NCBI GenBank assembly: GCA_024278715.1
Contig: JAJRSN010000447.1
Location: 1-9,303, forward strand
From: Calditrichota bacterium
Lineage (GTDB): Bacteria; Calditrichota; Calditrichia; Calditrichales; Calditrichaceae
Reading direction: 5' to 3'
Length of the DNA stretch: 9,303 nucleotides
The notes below the pieces were generated by a model. The model ran no database searches. It saw only the letters and a program-made list of their open reading frames with translations, and was not told the DNA's origin. The position numbers were made by a program, and so were the translations under genes. Positions 5,804 through 9,303 of this stretch are shown here, one piece after another. Position 1 is the first letter of the stretch; each line of letters starts with the position of its first letter.

Positions 5804-6685
5804 TTATCCTGATGACGGGGCGGAAACGCCTGTAACGGGAACAGCGCTTCGAATGTGTAAATCGCGTTGCGGAAAAGGAATTTCGATGTTTCGTTTCCTG
5901 AAAGTTCGCACAATCGCGCAATTGAGATCGGAACGAATTTTGTGATGAATCTTGGGAGTGCGCAACCATACACGCAATTTTAGATTCCAGGCGGAGTCGC
6001 CAAAACTCTCCAACAATACATCCGGAGCCGGTTTTTTTAAGACCGAGGGATTCTTTTGAGCGATTTCATGTAACGTTTTCAATACCAAATCAAGATCCGA
6101 ATCATAAGATACTCCGACTTCAATATCAATACGAACCCGTGTGTCCCCGTGCGACCAGTTAACGACCTTATTGGAAATAAAATCCGAATTCGGTACAATA
6201 ATCGAAACATTGTTCAGAGAACGTATGGTTGTGGAACGAATATTGATATCGGTTACATCACCCTCCGTGTCGCCAATCATAACACGATCACCAATTTGAA
6301 TGGGACGTTCAAACAGTAAAATAATACCTGCCACAAAATTGGATGTGATGTTCTGCAAACCAAAACCGATTCCGACGGAAAGTAAGCCGAAGATCACGGC
6401 TAATCCGCTTAAATCGATGCCGATAAACTGAAACGCAATAATTGTTCCGATCACAATAATAAGATAATGGCTGACGCGCAGCAGGGCAAAGCGAATGCCG
6501 TCGTCAATGTTTAATTTTTGCAGCAAGCGCTTCATTAAAAGTCGATTGATAAATCTGGAAAGAAAGAAGAAAAACAGAATCATTAAAATAAACAGAAATA
6601 TCGAGGCGAGAGTAACCGGGGTTTGGTTAACCGAAAACAGGGTGAAGGTAAAAACGGTTTCTATTTTTTGATAAATTGGTTCCAT
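5804..6685 (-). CDS. Small-conductance mechanosensitive channel, MscS family
   Basis: This is a 293-residue inner-membrane channel that opens under membrane tension and releases solutes during hypo-osmotic shock. Three membrane segments are visible at about 24-45, 72-91 and 93-125. The third is the pore helix, with the Gly/Ala-rich GLLSVGIGFGLQNITSNFVAG (100-120) followed by ERPIQIGDRV, the most conserved MscS region. The beta domain (about 130-178, with RSTTIRSLNN and IVPNSDFISNKVVNWS) and the alpha/beta cytosolic domain follow. The protein closes with the conserved IPFPQRDLHIR (269-279) plus a 14-residue tail. The length matches E. coli MscS (286). The start has AGAGGAG (complement of 6694-6700) 8 nt ahead. 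It stands 94 nt after the kinase gene and 148 nt before the lipoprotein gene, and could be transcribed alone. Confidence 0.95.
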   Translation of the reverse strand: MEPIYQKIETVFTFTLFSVNQTPVTLASIFLFILMILFFFFLSRFINRLLMKRLLQKLNIDDGIRFALLRVSHYLIIVIGTIIAFQFIGIDLSGLAVIFGLLSVGIGFGLQNITSNFVAGIILLFERPIQIGDRVMIGDTEGDVTDINIRSTTIRSLNNVSIIVPNSDFISNKVVNWSHGDTRVRIDIEVGVSYDSDLDLVLKTLHEIAQKNPSVLKKPAPDVLLESFGDSAWNLKLRVWLRTPKIHHKIRSDLNCAIVRTFRKRNIEIPFPQRDLHIRSAVPVTGVSAPSSG

Positions 6686-6779
6686 TAAGCAGGCTCCTCT
6701 TTTATTTTAAAGAAAATATACGGCGGGATTGTACTAAAATAAAGAAGCGGAAAACGATAATATAGCCGGGCTTAAAATT

Positions 6780-9044
6780 TTAAAGATTATTACGGTGAAA
6801 TTTTTTCATTACGCGTTCAATCTCTTTGAAAAATCCATCGCTGCTGATAGGTTTTGAGACATATCCGTCCATTCCGGCTTTTAAACAGCGATCTACGTCT
6901 CCCTTCATGGCATGCGCCGTTAACGCGATTATGGGGATATGTTTGTCCTTTTTTTCCATGGAACGAATTCTTTGGGTCGCCTGAAGTCCGTCCATAATCG
7001 GCATCTGAACGTCCATTAAAATAAGATCATAATTATTTTCTTTTAGTTTTTTTAGAACTTCTTCTCCGTTGTTGGCGATATCCGTACGATTACCGGCTTT
7101 TTCCAGTAAACGAACGGTCAATTTTTGATTAACGGGATTGTCCTCGGCAACCAGAATGTGGTATTTGGGCATGACCTCACGGATTGTGTATTGTGTTACC
7201 AACGAAGAAGTTTCTTCTTTTTTAACCTTGGAACGTCCCAGCGTAACCTGAATTGCGGCTAAAAATTCGGTTAATTTGACCGGTTTGGGCAAATACGCGT
7301 CAATACCGATTTTAAGGCAGCGATCGCTGTCGCCTCGGATGCCGCCGGAGGTAAGCATCATTATGGGGATGTGCCGCAACCGCGGATTTTCTCTGATCTT
7401 TTGAGCGACCATAAATCCGTCAAATTCGGGCATTTGGGAATCGGTAATGATCAGATCAAAATTATTATCCTCAGATAAAATTTGTAAGCCCCGGGTTCCG
7501 CTTTCAGCAACAACCGCCTTAATATTGCTGCGTTCCAGTAAATCGCTTAAATAACAACGATTGATCGGATTATCATCCATTACGAGTACGCGTTTTCCGC
7601 TAAGATTTTTCCTGACTTTCGTTAAAGAAGGAAACTCAAACCGTGACGCTTCGTTGAGTACCACGGTAAAAAAGAAGGATGTTCCTGGTCCGCCTTTTTT
7701 TCTTGCCGGATAATCCGAGGGACTTTCCAGCCAGATATCCCCTTTCATCATTTTGACAAGGTGAGCCGAAATGGCTAATCCGAGTCCGGTGCCGCCGTGT
7801 TTTCGGGTGGTGGAACTATCCGCCTGAACAAAGGATTCGAAGATTTTATCTTTTTTATCCGACGGAATGCCGATACCGGTATCGTGAATTTCAAACTTAA
7901 GTTGGATTTCGCCATTCTCTTTTTTTATCGGTTTTACCATCAATACAATTTGACCCTGTTCGGTGAATTTGAGGGCATTACCGATGAGATTAATCAAAAC
8001 CTGCCGAATGCGGACGGGATCGCCGTTTAAAAAGATGGGAATTCCCGGATCAATTGAATACACAAAATCCAGATGCTTTTCTCTGGCTTGAACCGCCAAC
8101 GACTTCATCATGTCGCCGATCATATCATAAAAATTAAAATCGATTTGTTCGATATCTAATTTTCCGGCTTCAATTTTGGAGAAATCCAGAATATCGTTAA
8201 TTATGGTTAAAAGCGCCTCCGCCGAAGATTTTACGATATTTAAATATCCTCTCTGTTCGCTGTTCAGAGGCGTTTCCAGAGTAAGTTCGGTCATTCCTAA
8301 AATGCCGTTCATCGGGGTGCGTATTTCATGGCTCATATTAGCTAAAAAATCGCTTTTTGCCTTATTTGCCGCTTCCACTTCGGCTTTTGTTTTTTCCAGC
8401 TGCTGTGTTTTAATTTCAAGCTCATAGTTATGAAAAAGCATCCGCCAGTATTCGTTGTTCAATTTTTTGATAACAATATTCAGGTAAACGTAAAAAAACA
8501 GAATTAAAGAACCCCAGGCGTAGAGTTTGGCGCCTCCGAGAAAAAAAGCCATGATAAAACAGGGCAATAATAAAATAGTCAGATAAGCCTGGCACAATCT
8601 TAAATTGGGCGATAAAACGGAAATGCCCCCGGCTGCCAATCCGCTGATGACCACCAAAATGGTAAGCGAAGTCAGTTCGATTCCGTAATAAGACAAAACA
8701 AATGCAGCCAGCCCGCCCCAAATACTGACTATTGAAAGTGTAATCGCTATGAAAACATTCCGAAATTTTTTTGAGAATTTTATGTTTTTTCGATGATAAA
8801 GAGAGCCCAGGATGGTGCGCAGAAAACTGAAAAAGATGATGCCGGATCCTGAAATGTAAAAATAGAGGGGAAAATCCTGAGGTAAAGTAGTTGTAAACCA
8901 GATCAGAACAATAAGAGCCGTGTACATGATAGGTCCCGAAAGAGATCGTTCGACCACTTCACGATTGCACGCCTGAATTAGTCGATCAAGGTCGTGTCCA
9001 TTTCCCTGCTCGATAATCTGATTTTTGATGAATTTAGGAACCAT
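6780..9044 (-). CDS. Membrane-bound hybrid sensor histidine kinase with two receiver domains
   Basis: This is a 754-residue two-component sensor. The N-terminal part (about 38-193) holds around six hydrophobic segments with short loops and no sizeable periplasmic domain, so it may sense within the membrane. A coiled coil (about 204-230) leads into the HisKA domain with phospho-accepting His239 in MSHEIRTPMNG. The ATPase domain shows the N box (RQVLINLIGNALKF, Asn352/Asn356), G1 DTGIGIP (388-394), F box and G2 GGTGLGL (417-423). Receiver 1 (about 485-602) has Asp490/491, phospho-acceptor Asp535, Thr565 and Lys587. Receiver 2 (about 628-748) has Glu634/Asp635, Asp678, Thr709 and Lys731. Both look functional. 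No HPt domain follows, so relay would need a separate HPt protein or end at the receivers. The start is chosen for the AAGGT (complement of 9048-9052) just upstream. No response regulator gene with an output domain is next to it. Confidence 0.94.
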   Translation of the reverse strand: MVPKFIKNQIIEQGNGHDLDRLIQACNREVVERSLSGPIMYTALIVLIWFTTTLPQDFPLYFYISGSGIIFFSFLRTILGSLYHRKNIKFSKKFRNVFIAITLSIVSIWGGLAAFVLSYYGIELTSLTILVVISGLAAGGISVLSPNLRLCQAYLTILLLPCFIMAFFLGGAKLYAWGSLILFFYVYLNIVIKKLNNEYWRMLFHNYELEIKTQQLEKTKAEVEAANKAKSDFLANMSHEIRTPMNGILGMTELTLETPLNSEQRGYLNIVKSSAEALLTIINDILDFSKIEAGKLDIEQIDFNFYDMIGDMMKSLAVQAREKHLDFVYSIDPGIPIFLNGDPVRIRQVLINLIGNALKFTEQGQIVLMVKPIKKENGEIQLKFEIHDTGIGIPSDKKDKIFESFVQADSSTTRKHGGTGLGLAISAHLVKMMKGDIWLESPSDYPARKKGGPGTSFFFTVVLNEASRFEFPSLTKVRKNLSGKRVLVMDDNPINRCYLSDLLERSNIKAVVAESGTRGLQILSEDNNFDLIITDSQMPEFDGFMVAQKIRENPRLRHIPIMMLTSGGIRGDSDRCLKIGIDAYLPKPVKLTEFLAAIQVTLGRSKVKKEETSSLVTQYTIREVMPKYHILVAEDNPVNQKLTVRLLEKAGNRTDIANNGEEVLKKLKENNYDLILMDVQMPIMDGLQATQRIRSMEKKDKHIPIIALTAHAMKGDVDRCLKAGMDGYVSKPISSDGFFKEIERVMKKFHRNNL

Positions 9045-9140
9045 TTTACCTTAAAAAATAATATTCGTGTTATCTCACACTATCGGTTTGTATGTGAAAA
9101 ACAAAAGTAAAAATTGTATGGCTGGGGAAAGAAAAGGATT

Positions 9141-9175
9141 GAAAAAAAATAAGGACCTCGAAAAACGAGGTCCTT
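9141..9175 (-). terminator. Intrinsic terminator after the phosphoglycerate mutase gene
   Basis: AAGGACCTCG (9151-9160) and CGAGGTCCTT (9166-9175) form a perfect 10-bp stem with a 5-base loop. On the minus strand the stem is followed by A and then eight T residues (complement of 9142-9149), the classic rho-independent layout. It begins 5 nt after the stop codon of the mutase and isolates that gene from the downstream kinase gene. This is the only clear intrinsic terminator in the window. Confidence 0.95.
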
Positions 9176-9180
9176 GCCGA

Positions 9181-9303
9181 TTATTTTCGGAAGAGCACAT
9201 TTGCGGTCATCTCGCTCGGAATTTCCAAACCCGATAAATAAAGAACCGTCGGGGCAATATCCGCTAATTTCCCCTGATCGATCAGCCGTTTTGTTTGAGC
9301 GTC
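9181..9303 (-). CDS. gpmI: 2,3-bisphosphoglycerate-independent phosphoglycerate mutase, C-terminal end (runs off the right edge)
   Basis: Only the last 40 residues and the TAA stop are present. The visible sequence contains QGKLADIAPTVLYLSGLEIP followed by SEMTANVLFRK. This matches the conserved end of cofactor-independent phosphoglycerate mutase (GpmI/GpmM), where the G-x-L-x-D-V/I-A-P-T segment packs next to the metal-binding core and the protein closes with an EMTGK-L type ending. The enzyme interconverts 3- and 2-phosphoglycerate in glycolysis and gluconeogenesis, in the cytosol. Here the usual TGK is TAN, a minor difference at the tail. The catalytic Ser and the metal ligands are outside the window, so the call rests on the tail alone. 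A related alkaline-phosphatase-superfamily enzyme cannot be fully excluded. Confidence 0.85.
   Translation of the reverse strand, partial: DAQTKRLIDQGKLADIAPTVLYLSGLEIPSEMTANVLFRK

Noticed and set aside
6772..6783. Palindrome TTAAAATTTTAA at the kinase stop codon, considered as a terminator
   Set aside because: It is made only of A and T, with no loop and no separate T-tract, so the stem would be unstable.
8176..8427. Plus-strand open frame of 83 codons
   Set aside because: It lies antisense to the HisKA and coiled-coil part of the kinase, where the minus-strand frame is strongly conserved.
9067..9080. Inverted repeat GTGT-tatctc-ACAC upstream of the kinase gene
   Set aside because: The arms are only 4 bp, so it is expected by chance. 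It is too weak to call an operator without comparison to relatives.

Overview
All eight genes in this 9.3 kb window lie on the minus strand, so transcription runs from right to left. The DNA is moderately AT-rich, with A/T-rich spacers. A subtilisin-like protease ending in a type IX secretion (T9SS type A) sorting tail with the NPFNP signature, together with a secreted C1B-like peptidase, points to a Gram-negative bacterium of the wider FCB group. Calditrichota (Caldithrix-like), KSB1 or Ignavibacteria are plausible. This placement is an inference from protein style and not from a marker gene.

In order of transcription: (1) the last 40 codons of a cofactor-independent phosphoglycerate mutase (9181-9303), closed by a near-perfect intrinsic terminator at 9141-9175. 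(2) A 754-residue membrane-bound hybrid histidine kinase with two receiver domains and no phosphotransfer domain (6780-9044). (3) An MscS-type small mechanosensitive channel (5804-6685). (4) A two-gene unit 17 nt apart: a 104-residue lipoprotein whose C-terminal half resembles a protease I9 prodomain (5341-5655), followed by a 702-residue subtilase with its own prodomain and a T9SS tail (3215-5323). (5) A gene-free stretch of 417 bp (2798-3214) built largely of degenerate 7-bp tandem repeats. (6) A probable three-gene operon: a secreted C1-family cysteine peptidase (1661-2797), a multi-spanning ABC-2-type permease (327-1643) and its ATPase (1-319, cut by the window edge). The ATPase ribosome-binding site overlaps the permease stop codon.

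How the genes may work together: the lipoprotein and subtilase look like a protease with a separate membrane-anchored prodomain-like partner, which could act as inhibitor or folding helper. The C1 peptidase sits directly upstream of an ABC exporter, so a link between export and proteolysis is possible but unproven. The kinase and MscS channel are separate envelope-sensing genes. They share no long-range signal that ties them to the protease genes apart from strand and order.

The observations most worth a second look are the I9-like lipoprotein beside the subtilase, the heptamer-repeat intergenic region, and the C1 peptidase with Asp in the position of the catalytic Asn.
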